DNA from: Syngnathus acus | Taxonomy: Eukaryota > Chordata > Actinopteri > Syngnathiformes > Syngnathidae | Assembly: GCF_901709675.1 (NCBI RefSeq) | Contig: NC_051088.1 | Span: 25,517,193-25,581,192, forward strand | Direction of reading: 5' to 3' | DNA: 64,000 bases | Shown here: one piece after another, positions 55,001 through 64,000 of the stretch | How positions within the stretch are numbered: the first letter of the stretch is position 1 | Layout of the letters: every line of letters begins with the position of its first letter | Translations under genes and position numbers: made by a program | The notes under the pieces: generated by a model | Seen by the model: only the letters and a program-made list of their open reading frames with translations | The model's database searches: none | What the model was told of the DNA's origin: nothing

Positions 55001-58000
55001 AAAGTCTTTCGTCATCATCTGTTCCGGCGCGGATCTGTCGGATTTCAGCTTCCACGTCCAAATCCAGTTTGGCCGAGGGGGGCCTCAGAATCAGCCCGTG
55101 GAAATCTATTGCTTTTTTTTTCTGAACAGTTTAGACATGACCTTCGCGTCACAGGGCAAGCTAGCTGGGCCGAAATAGCGTCAGCGTGTTTTGGTCCTCC
55201 CATCGGTTGGCCAGAGCGAGCCAAATTCATCTCGTAAGCGCAATGAGTCGTCTCGTGTACAAAACGTGCTTGGAGAAATCAAGCTGCCTTGCCAGCAAAC
55301 ACCTTTAGAAACGCAAAGAGCAGCACATCTGCCTGCCTGCCTGCCTGCCTGCCTGCGTGGCTGCCTGCCTGCCTGCGTGGCTGCCTGCCTGCCTGCGTGG
55401 CTGCCTGCCTGCCTGCGTGGCTGCCTGCCTGCCTGCCTGGCTGCCTGCCTGCGTGGCTGCCTGCCTGGCTGGCTGCGTGGCTGCCTGCCTGGCTGCCTGC
55501 GTGGCTGCCTGCCTGCCTGCCTGCCTGCCGCTCTCAACAAGCAGGCAAACAAACAAATAAATCAAATAGATAAAAAAATAGCCACTTTAGTGACGTCAGC
55601 ATGTAACGCGTACCTCGGTGGTGCTCCTCCTCCCTGGCTCTCCTCATCATCAGCTCTTCTTCCTCCTGCATCTGTTTGGCCATTTCCTTCAGACAGACAC
55701 ACATGCAAATATTGATTTGTATGACGGACGGACAGGATGGACGGACGGACCGGAATGACAGCCGATTGTAAAACTTGAACTGAGAATGCCTTTGACAGCC
55801 AGTAGGTGGCAGCAACGTAGCACATGCTGGCTAGCTGACTGGTCAGCTCTTGCTGCTTGGCGCTGGTGACCTCCTCACCACAGCAACCCAAAGCTGAAGA
55901 AGTCATGATGCCGTGTGTTTAGTTAGGCCCTGAAGGTCTTCCTTCGATGAAACACCCGAAGCAAATAACCTCAACAAATTGCTGGATGCACGAGCGAGCG
56001 AGCGAGCGACCGAGCTAACATTTGCCATTTGGCAGTGCAAATGTGTGCCTTTGACAACGTTGCCAGTTACACTGACAGCCAAGCGGGTCAGCTCACAAGT
56101 ACAATGGGCTTTTTATCCAAGCGCAGAAAACGGTGGCAGGCACCCCCTTTTGATTGGGCTAAGCTTGGGGTTGCATGCAGCCAACGCAAGCTGACTTCAA
56201 ACGGAGTATGGAGGTGAGTGAGAGCTGGCTCTGTGGCGCTCCTTCTGGCTCTGTTCACCCATGGCTAGCTAGAGGGGCTCTCAAGCAAACGCATCGGTGC
56301 CGTTGTTTGACTGGCGCAAAGCGAGACGGGCTCCAAAGCATAGGAGAGTTTGTCACAAGGGGAGCTTTGCTACCGTTTCAGCCCATTTGCAGCCCTGCGT
56401 GCGTGCGTGCGTGCGTGCACTCGCTCACCTGGTCGTCCCGCTCCCGCCTCCGGACCTCTTGGGCCCGCCTCCGGATCTCCTCCTGGATGAGGCGAGCGTA
56501 CTCAAAGTCGTCGTCCTCCTCCCTGCGGCACAGGAGCAGGAGGTGGACATTTGCATCAGAGAGCGACGCAGGGACGAGGCTCCACCTACAGTTGTCTGGA
56601 CTCTTGCCTCAGCAGGGCTCTGCGCCGCCGCCGCTCCTCCTCCTCATCCTGGAGCCGCTTGGCCACACGGATGTCGTTCTGCACCAGCTGGTTCTTCTGA
56701 ACGTTGCTGGAGTAGTACTGCTCGACTAAAGCAAACGCAGAGTGGCGCACATTTGCTTCTCCAACGTATACAAAACAAGGCTCTTTGCCGTAGCGTGATC
56801 TGTCTGATGCCCGTCAATCATAATCACATGACAGCGGAAAGAAAACTCCAATTTGTTCCGGGAAGGAAGGTCGAGTCGAGTTTATTTGTATCCAGAGACG
56901 CTCGCTGCCTTCATTTGAACGGATTCTCATCCCGGCAGATAATCCCGTCGCCATGACGGGGCGCTGTGCTCGTCAGTGGCAGGCAAAGCTTGCTTGGTGT
57001 TGGACTGGTACTTACTTTCCTGCTCCTGGAGATTGTGTGCCAACACGCCATCTTCCAACACAGCAAAACTTTGGCACACTGAAACAACAGCAAAGTGCAA
57101 GTTCAAAACCACAACAACAACAACTCCGAATGTCAAAGAGGTTTCCTTAAGTGGGCCAAACGTCAAAGCCACGTAGAAGCGCATTTGCAGAGCCGCTCGG
57201 GCCAGAGTGGGACCGTGAAGCGGGACGAGCCCCCGAGGCTGCCCCAAGTTCAAGCGGAGGCCAGCCGCACTCTGATTCCTCAAAGCCGAGACGTGGACCA
57301 AAGTCTGCCACCGCAAACCGAGCCTCTACGAAGGATGCTGTTCCGAAGCGGACTTTGAGAGCGGATCTCCGGGCAGCCGTCTGCGTTCGCGGCGCGGCCG
57401 AGACAAGCGAGCCGCCAAAGGTGGTGGCGGCCAACGTGCGAACGCTGCCAGGGTGTGGCAGAATTGCCGGTGAACTTGTTTTTCCAAAGTCGCAAGCGCA
57501 GCGTGCGCCCAACAGGTTTGGAGGCATTCGAGTGCAATAGGGAAAAGCGCGCACTTGCCGCCATCTGAGCCACAAAGCCTTTTCTTGCTCTTGCTTGCTT
57601 TGCTTTTCCCAAAGCACAAAGGCGGGAGGGACACCCCCGAGCGAGCGAGCGAGCGAGCGAGCGAGCGAGCGAGCAGTATCAAGTCCTGGTCCTAAGACGT
57701 GCCATTCGCAGAGCGCCAATCGGTTTCCAGCCACCGCGCTGGACCGGCCGGCTCTGCCCAATGACGCTGCACACTGGCTCCTTTGTGTCGGGGGTCCGAT
57801 ACCAAGGACACGCGAGGCCGTCATGAGCGCGCGCCTGAGAGCGAGCGGGCCAAAAGCCACAAATTGGACTTTGAGAATGTGGCTCATCCAGACACCTTCT
57901 CCTCCTGACTTGCATGTGCCCATACAGTGAGAGAAAAGCAGTCATGCTACAAAAAGACAAACTCACCTGAACACAAGTGTTTCGTTTTGCTCTTAAAACA

Positions 58001-58097
58001 AGAAGATCTGAATCAGAGTGATCATCAGCGTGTCTTTTGATCGCTCACCTTCCTGCACACGGGGGAGGTTGGATTGGTCGATCTGGAGCTCTGCCAT
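52090..58097 (-). CDS. ccdc50: CCDC50 (Ymer), ubiquitin-binding coiled-coil protein
   Basis: CCDC50 is a cytosolic, tyrosine-phosphorylated effector of EGF signalling that binds polyubiquitin and dampens NF-kB and innate signalling; human mutation causes deafness DFNA44. Coding exons: 58097-58049, 57078-57016, 56725-56590, 56522-56429, 55686-55614, about 54244-53504, 53191-53070, 52783-52712, 52620-52284, 52211-52090. All join in phase, giving about 602 residues. The N-terminus MAELQIDQSNLPRVQEVCQS matches the family, followed by FAVLEDGVLAHNLQEQE and an Arg/Glu coiled coil (ARLIQEEIRRRAQE, EMAKQMQEEEELMMRRA). Later MIU-like motifs are LHDEELARKLHEQE and VAQVAQDEEIAHYMQ. The C-terminus is KDKAKEKKEKCKQQ. 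The large central exon (about 247 residues, Arg/Gly/Ser-rich, GC-rich) matches the position of the alternative exon in the long human isoform, but its acceptor is weak and its text poorly conserved. Confidence 0.92.
54465..54478 (-). promoter_or_regulatory. Candidate CTCF site in a ccdc50 intron
   Basis: On the minus strand ccagcaggtggcac fits every position of CCASYAGRKGGCRS. With the plus-strand match at 55799 it makes a divergent pair 1.3 kb apart. Motif only. Confidence 0.4.
55330..55528. repeat. Compound CCTG / GCGTGGCTG repeat in a ccdc50 intron
   Basis: About 200 bp of CCTG units mixed with gcgtggctg. This is the reverse complement of the CAGG/cagccacg repeat at 6231 and 28094. It is open in several frames but is not coding. 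Confidence 0.95.
55799..55812 (+). promoter_or_regulatory. Candidate CTCF site
   Basis: The bases ccagtaggtggcag fit every position of CCASYAGRKGGCRS. It lies in the intron between ccdc50 exons 56522-56429 and 55686-55614. Confidence 0.45.
57641..57674. repeat. (GCGA)n microsatellite in ccdc50 intron 1
   Basis: About eight gcga units. Confidence 0.9.
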
Positions 58098-58151
58098 CAC
58101 TGGGCCATCACTGGGGCCATCATTGGGGCCATCATTGGGCCATCACTGCAT
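58095..58151 (-). promoter_or_regulatory. Repeat-made chain of upstream ATGs before the ccdc50 start
   Basis: On the minus strand the 54 nt before the start codon are copies of an atggcccca(g/a)tg-like unit of about 12 to 15 bp. They contain seven ATGs. The first two open tiny frames (ATG CAG TGA; ATG GCC CAA TGA), each linked to the next ATG by overlapping bases. The other five share one frame that stops at TGA inside TGATGG, whose ATG is the ccdc50 start. If this DNA is in the mRNA, it is a termination-reinitiation arrangement that would control translation. Confidence 0.6.
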
Positions 58152-60540
58152 CGAGCGAGGTGCTTCCTAACAAGGCAACATTGGAGAGTCACCGTCACCG
58201 TCACCACTAGCACAACATCGATGACGGCTTTTGCTTTCAACGACTAAAAGTGGTCAACTGGTTCCTCCCAAGTGACACACTTCCAGTAGCTTCAATTCGC
58301 AAAACACATTTGTGTCGGAGTACGAGACAGTTTGAAATGGAGCACCTTCTTTTTTTTCTTCTTCCCCCTGTCGCAGCAGTGACTTTTCAACAAGTAGCCG
58401 TAGCCGTAGCCGCCGACGTTGACAACCGGCAGCCCAGCGACAACTTTCGTCGTCCTTCCTTCCTTGCGTGTCCTGCAGCTCAACGGTACAAATCGTTCGT
58501 CGTTAAATGAACCCAACAGTTGCCGTCCGTTCAAATAAAACAAAAGCCCAACGTGGACATTGAAACTTGAAGCCGAGGTGGACTCACTGCGGTGCGGTGA
58601 GTCCAGTGTGAGGATATCGGCTGCTGTGTTCGCGTGTTTCCGGGAAGTCAGGATTCAGCCCTTGTGCCAGATCGAGTGTATTCGCTACTTTCACTCAAAA
58701 ATAGATCTGGCCTTGATTTCGTCAATAATCAATGTCCACTGCTTGCAAACAAAAAAAAAAAGGTGAATTTGTTCGACGCTTCAGTTTTCTGCTTTGGAAA
58801 ATGTCCACTGTCTTTGAATGCGGCATTTTTTTTCCCCCCCAACACGTTACAGACAGACGCCTCCAAACAATATCGAGTCTTTGGGCCAGGCGGCCCCCCC
58901 GAGGCTTAAAATGCACGGCAGATCATCAAATCTATTGCCGAGCTCAATTTGCAACCATACGTACACATACACAGTTGAAAGCGCAGTCCGCCAACACTCT
59001 TTAAGGATGAGGAAAACACAGCTGATTAAAAAAAGCTGATGACGTTGGCCGCACGAGCACGGTTCAGGCAGGGTCAATCATAGCACACAGCACCTAGTGT
59101 GGTGGCATTCCCATTCCGCCCGCACCAATTTGTAGGGAAATCGACTGTCTAACTCCCCTGCTTCTTTTACTTGAATGAATTGAATATCTTAGCCATGGTG
59201 GCGTTTGACTGCAGCCTTTGGACTGTGAATGGAGACACCGAGTACAGAATGAGAGAGAGTTCTTGGGCCCGGCTGGTGTTCAGGATCCACGGGTTCGAGA
59301 CCCGCTTGGTTCCAATTGATACGCAGAATTTCGACACCTAATGTCGCCCCTTACTGGTTGATGCTAGAACACATTTATGTAGTAGACCACCAAATTGGGA
59401 GCGCTGTTCCGTTGGTTGGAGGAATGGGGTGTCAAACAGAAGGTGGGGTAGCACGAGAGTTACTTAGAAAATCACCTCATTTTTCAAATCATGTTTTCCA
59501 ATGAGGATAATCAGGAATACACTATCAATGTGCTAAATGATCGATCGCTGCAAGCGTCCGTTTCGAATGCAATATCTGCATAAAGGCTTATTTCCAGCAC
59601 CACCCCTCCAGTGTGGTCCATTGTGTTTGCTAATTGTGTTAGAAGGCTAATGGATGATTAGAAAAAAAAACGTGTAAGTATGTTAGTTTTAGTGGAATTG
59701 TCTGGGTGACCCCAAACTATGAACGGTACTGTCAATATGTACATTAGAGAATGCTAAACGTAGTACACTGATGCGAGATTGGAATTAGCGGACAGGTGAG
59801 TTACTTTGCATCTGGACTTGCACCGGGTTCGATTTTCCAAGTAGGCGTCCATCGATATTATACGCATCTTTGAGTAGTTGCACATGAAATGAAAGTGTCG
59901 TGGCATATTGCTCACACTGAAGTAGTGAGCTGTCTCCGGTAGCTAATCTGTTTGACTGCAAATGTCGGACGCATTTTTTCATGGGAAAGAAGGTGGAGGT
60001 TTGGAAGGACGGCCGGACGGACGGCCAGGGTTGGCCAAAGGAAACGTACTCATTCTTGGACTGTCAATCTTCCTTCACTCAAAGCAAATCCAAAGGGCGT
60101 ACATGTTTGGGGGCAGGCAGTACTGAAGTCTTCATCCAAAGATTCAACGTTGTTGGGGAAAAAGGCAATTTGCGACCTTCACTAGCTGAAGATGCATCAC
60201 GGGCAGCGCTTCAAATGGCTCCAAATGATTGGGACAAACGTGAGCACAGATTGCGTGTGCAGCGTGAAACATCTTACCGGAGGTGCATCCAACTTGTCCA
60301 GAGTGCGGGCGGGCCTTCTTCCCAAAAAAGAGGTGAGCCTGCTTCGGACTCCAGCCTCAAAAGCGCAACTTCAAAGTTCAGGTCCATCCAGAAAGCGACG
60401 AAAGCAGGAGAGAATGTTTGTGCAGGTATCCCACCATGGCTAAACCGAGATAAACAAGTTAAACTAAGCTAAGCCAAGCTAAACTAAGCTAAGCTAAGGT
60501 AAGATAAAGTAGAACCACTCTTGGTTTTGGACAGAACACA
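58152..60540. other. No gene recognised; upstream flank of ccdc50
   Basis: Unique sequence with short unsupported frames. The words gccgcacgagcacggtt occur at both 59049 and 60582. B-box-like ggttcgagacc at 59300 is not backed by a tRNA fold. Confidence 0.4.
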
Positions 60541-60610
60541 AGGCGCTGGCTGGCTGGCTGGCTGGCCGGCTGGCCGGCCGGCCGCACGAGCACGGTTGGC
60601 TGGCTGGCTT
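60541..60610. repeat. (GGCT)n / (GGCC)n repeat
   Basis: ctggctggctggctggccgg-type units with a short break, then ggctggctgg again. Confidence 0.85.
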
Positions 60611-60888
60611 GCTTCAAAAGACAAGCAACAGTTTAACACAGGGTTCCGATGCTTTTTTTCTTTTCTCCATTTTTTTATTATTTTACAGCAGAAAGAATAG
60701 AAAGCATTCAGAAAACATCTTCCGTATTTAAGGGCATTTCAAAATGTTTTGCATGGCTTCAGCATCGGAAATCTTTTTTTTTTTTTTTTAAACATATCCA
60801 TCGAGTCAGTGACGTGTGTACATGCACAGTTACAAAAATAAAAGCTACAAAGAGAAGGGGAAGAGGTAGGCTTGGGTTGGCTTGGATC

Positions 60889-60941
60889 GGGTCAGGTCAG
60901 GTCAGGTCAGGTCAGGTCAGGTCAGGTCAGGTCAGGTCAGG
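60889..60941. repeat. (GGTCA)n pentanucleotide repeat
   Basis: About ten aggtc units. Each AGGTCA resembles a nuclear-receptor half site spaced by 5 bp from the next, though this is most likely just a simple repeat. Confidence 0.9.
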
Positions 60942-61876
60942 GGGTGAGAAGAAAGCAAAAACACACCAGGAGAAGAAGCAAAGGGAGCTGGAACATCAGA
61001 AGGCAAGAAGAAAGTCACAGAACAGGGGAAGACAGAGAAAGAGCAGCAGCTCAAGAGGAGAGGAAAGCAGATCTAACACTAGTTGATCACATGCAAAGTG
61101 TGGAGGAGCCCGAGCTTCCTATCAAATTTGGGCCTTTTTTGGGGGAATTACTGTTGAAAACGTGCAGTTGGGCACCATCTGGTTTCTCTCCAGAAACTAT
61201 CAAACGCTCGTCTTGCATAAGTGCGCCCGCGCCGCAACCGAGGCCTCTTTATTGCTGTGTGTTGACGAGCGCAAGACGTCGCCAGACTGAATACCCGTTG
61301 TCCGCTGGGGGCAGGACGGGGCCAAAACGGCAAGCAAGAGGAAAAGCACATTCTCAAGTGTCTCGCCGGCCGTCCAAACACAGTTGAGCTTCTCGTGCCC
61401 TCGCTCGCTCGCTCGTCTGTCCATTGGACGTCAGCAAGAAAGAATATGTTTGTCCTCTGCTTTCCTCTGCCCTATTTTGACACCCCGCCCGCCTAAAACA
61501 CAGGACCATCTTGGACATGTACGCAGCGACGTCGCCTTCTGTATTGTTGTTTCACAAACAAAAAGGCTCATTTCAAGCAGGCTGAAAAATGGCCCCCAAA
61601 ACACACGCCGGCTTCTTGAGCGCCAGCCCTCAGAGCCACGCCGGTTGCATACTACTGATTCAAGGAAAGAAAGCATGCATCAGGTGCACTTTTATCACCC
61701 ACTTAACTACTATGACCCATGCAAGCCTAACAACCCCCCTCGCCCCTTTGAGCCATTTTGCATTGGCTACACACATTCCGCCCGCACACCTCTGGGGGGG
61801 TTGGGGGCTGGTGCTTTGCAACAAACATCAGTAGTGGCGTTTCCAAATGGCGTTGGAGGAAGCGGTGCCAGCGACA

Positions 61877-62262
61877 GGAAAGAAGGAAGGGAGGAAGGAG
61901 GGGAGGGAAGGGAAGGGAAGGGAAGGGAGGGAGGGAGGAAGGAGGGAAGGGAGGGAGGGAGGAAGGAGGGAAGGGAGGGAGGGAGGGAGGGAGGGAAGGC
62001 AGGGAGGGAGGGAGGGAGGGAAGGCAGGGAGGGAGGGAGCAAGGAAGGAAGGAAGGAAGGAAGGAAGGAAGGAAGGAAGGAAGGAAGGAAGGGAGGAAGG
62101 AAAGACGGCCAGAAGGCAGGAAGAGAGGAAGGAAAGACGGCAGGAAGGAAGGAAGGAAGGAAGGAAGGAAGGAAGGAAGGAAGGAAGGAAGGAAGGAAAG
62201 ACGGCCAGAAGGCAGGAAGAAAGGAAGAAAGGAAGGAAAGACGGCCAGAAGGCAGGAAGGGG
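61877..62262. repeat. Purine-rich (GGAA)n/(GGGA)n tract
   Basis: Nearly 390 bp of almost pure purine on the plus strand: ggaa and ggga units with agacggccagaaggc interruptions repeated four times. The open frames (Gly-Arg-Lys-Glu or Leu-Pro-Ser-Phe) are repeat artefacts. Such mirror-type purine tracts can form triplex DNA. Confidence 0.95.
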
Positions 62263-62599
62263 AGAGAGAGGGTGTCGAAAGCTACATGTGGTCGGTCAGG
62301 CAGGCTCCATTGAATGGCGGTTGGACAATGGCTTCCTTTCCCATTGGAAGCCACCGTACAGCCAGCGGAGAGGAACCACGTTGAAGTGTCCGCAACTCAA
62401 ATGGACGAAAAGAAGCACTTTTGCCAAGAGGCACTTTCGACATCATCTGTATGCGACAGAACAATTGCCAAGGAAATTTGGCCAAAGTATTGTTGAATAA
62501 GCAAGCAGGATGGGAATCAAGCCACTGAGACAAAGAAAGGCTGCTCTGCAAGAATTTCAGCATTGGCCGTGCGGCCGCTTTCCCTCTTACTGATTGAAC

Positions 62600-63540
62600 G
62601 TCAGGAGGAGGAAGCAAACAAACAAACAAACAAACAAACACACCGGGCTGCTTTTCGGCGACTTTTTCTGGCTGGCGCTCGCTTCGACTTTCATATGGCA
62701 TGCTTTAGCAAAATGTTTCCTTTGTTTAGAAGAATGAAAAAGAATTTCCTTTGGAGAGCGTGGTGGCCACTACTGCTTTGTCCCAACCGCACCGCACCGC
62801 ACCGCACTCGCTTGCCTTGTCATACTTTACATGCACCTAAGTCCTTTTCTGTACACTATTTACAAACAATATAGCTGTACTTCTTGGGCATTCAAAGAAA
62901 ACTATACAAACATTTCTTTATGTCTCATACTTCTTTTTGGCCCTTTTTTTTTTCAATGAATAAAATAATATATTTCTAAAATACAATCCCCTTTGGGTAA
63001 GTGTGTGTGTGTGTGTTTATTCGTACATACTTGCGGCCTTCTTTGTATACAGAAATGTTCATTCAGTTCATGCTCAGTTTTCAAAAATATGGATTTGTCG
63101 ATCCCCTATTTTGGGACAATCTTGGAAAGAATCTCCAAGATGTCAAGGCAATGTGCGTGATCTTCCCTTCCAAAACCAGGCTCGGAAGTTCATTGAAAAA
63201 CAAGCCAAACCTGACCACCAGCCCGACTCTGACGACAACAACGATGACATCGACAAAACAAAACGAAAGAGCAGCTAAAGTCAAGAAAGGCTTAGCCTGC
63301 TACCATAAAATACACAAGCAAAGGCCTCACTTAGCCCAATGTCATGCATTTTTTTCCCTCCCTTCTTCTTTTTCTTGGATAGGATTCTACCACGCGGACC
63401 CTGGGCAAACATTCGACACGGAGGGACAAACAAACAGCGTGGAACAAATTCACGTCGTCAAGTAACAACAGGCAACTACTTGCTCCCTCCTTTGACGACA
63501 TTCGCCAAATGTCCTGGGAACAAATAAAAATGAGTCACTC
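62600..63540. other. AT-rich stretch, possibly a 3' untranslated region
   Basis: T- and A-rich DNA with tttatt at 63018-63023 (AATAAA on the minus strand), (GT)n at 63001-63017 and no coding text. It may be the 3' UTR of a gene entering from the right on the minus strand; this is inference. Confidence 0.25.
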
Positions 63541-63555
63541 CAAAGGATTTGGAGT

Positions 63556-63793
63556 CAAGAGTCTTCCAGCATGGTCTCCCTCGTGGTGGCGGCGGCGGCG
63601 GCAACAGCAGCGGCAACAGCGGCGGTGGCAGCAACCTTGATTTTCCTCCACTTTTGCTGAGTTTGTCAGGTTTGTCCGTTGTTCTCTTTCAAAGTGCAAA
63701 AAAACCCCAAACAATGGTGTGAAAAGTGTCAGCATGGGACGCCCCCCCACACAAGTTGACGAAATTGCAACTCTCCACGTGAAAATGTGTGCA

Positions 63794-63825
<32 letters not shown>

Positions 63826-64000
63826 TGGGGGAAAATGGTGTTACCATAGTCACTTTGCACTAATGCTACATTTCGTCCAGTTCAATGTCGTGCGTCCAAA
63901 GAAAAAAAAAGACAAAGAAAATGAAGGAGGCGTCGGAAGAGCGAGGTCACATTGCGAGGGAGGGCGCCTTCTCACCGGGTTCATGTTCCCTGGCTCTTTT
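63556..64000 (-). other. Possible terminal exons of an unidentified minus-strand gene
   Basis: On the minus strand a donor-like aacccg then gtgaga lies at about 63976, and an acceptor-like gacaaactcag at about 63660. Joining them keeps frames open to a stop near 63560-63600, through a short GCC/GCT repeat that would encode alanine. No known protein is recognised and the repeat alone could create the frame. Kept only as a hint that a gene may continue past 64,000. Confidence 0.2.
63790..63829. repeat. (GCGT)n microsatellite
   Basis: About nine gcgt units. Confidence 0.9.

Noticed and set aside
55181-55715. Frame of 174 codons with ACLPACLP repeats
   Set aside because: Intronic CCTG repeat of ccdc50, not coding.
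59270-59315. tRNA-like B box ggttcgagacc
   Set aside because: No matching acceptor stem, D arm or anticodon arm could be paired. Similar B-box-like words at 46590 and 59818 fail in the same way.
60889-60941. Array of nuclear-receptor half sites (AGGTCA)
   Set aside because: It is a uniform pentanucleotide repeat with fixed 5-bp register. Nothing indicates selection for receptor binding.
61384-62500. Frames of 195-309 codons rich in Gly-Arg-Lys-Glu or Leu-Pro-Ser-Phe
   Set aside because: Artefact of the purine tract at 61877-62262.

Overview
The window is vertebrate nuclear DNA, almost certainly from a ray-finned (teleost) fish. Genes are split into short exons with GT-AG introns and encode clear vertebrate orthologues. 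The intergenic DNA is full of tetranucleotide microsatellites and fish-type SINE, LINE and DNA-transposon debris. The exact species cannot be read from the sequence; a compact percomorph genome is my guess.

Layout. Positions 1 to about 26,990 contain no gene I can support. They hold long simple repeats (notably 6231-6977 and 19334-19446), the 3' end of a non-LTR retrotransposon (about 3755-4265), a SINE copy (about 11665-11841), hAT-like fragments, and a perfect-TIR miniature transposon (16483-16655 region). From 27 kb to 58 kb five genes follow closely. arl13b (ciliary GTPase, minus strand, 31688 down to 26992 or beyond) is followed by cbs (cystathionine beta-synthase, minus, 37582-33166) and u2af1 (U2AF small subunit, minus, 44216-40586). 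A TNF-receptor gene of tnfrsf9/CD137 type lies on the plus strand (46841-50319). ccdc50 (ubiquitin-binding coiled-coil protein, minus) runs from 58097 to 52090. I rebuilt the exons by hand. For cbs, u2af1, the receptor and ccdc50 every exon joins in frame from start to stop; for arl13b the last exon was not found. Positions 58.2-64 kb are mostly repeats and may contain the 3' end of another minus-strand gene.

How the genes relate. They do not form a pathway. cbs next to u2af1 is a linkage also known on human chromosome 21. arl13b serves cilia, cbs transsulfuration, u2af1 3' splice-site recognition, the receptor T-cell co-stimulation, and ccdc50 EGFR/NF-kB signalling and ubiquitin binding.

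Most interesting observations. (1) u2af1 keeps only the 'Ab' form of its famous pair of mutually exclusive 67-nt exons as an intact exon. At the exact place where the partner exon should sit (42504-42575) there is a 72-nt relic with good splice sites but length changes and an in-frame stop: either a dead exon or a new poison exon. (2) arl13b has a perfect RFX X-box about 215 bp upstream of its start codon. (3) A complete 1.29-kb hAT deletion derivative with a perfect 8-bp target duplication sits in arl13b intron 1. (4) Two TA-flanked elements with related, perfect 25-bp TIRs appear to be one family, one of them inserted inside a (TA)n tract. (5) The ccdc50 start codon is preceded by a repeat-made chain of seven upstream ATGs that ends in a TGATG stop/start overlap. 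(6) The same compound CAGG/CAGCCACG repeat occurs at four separate places.
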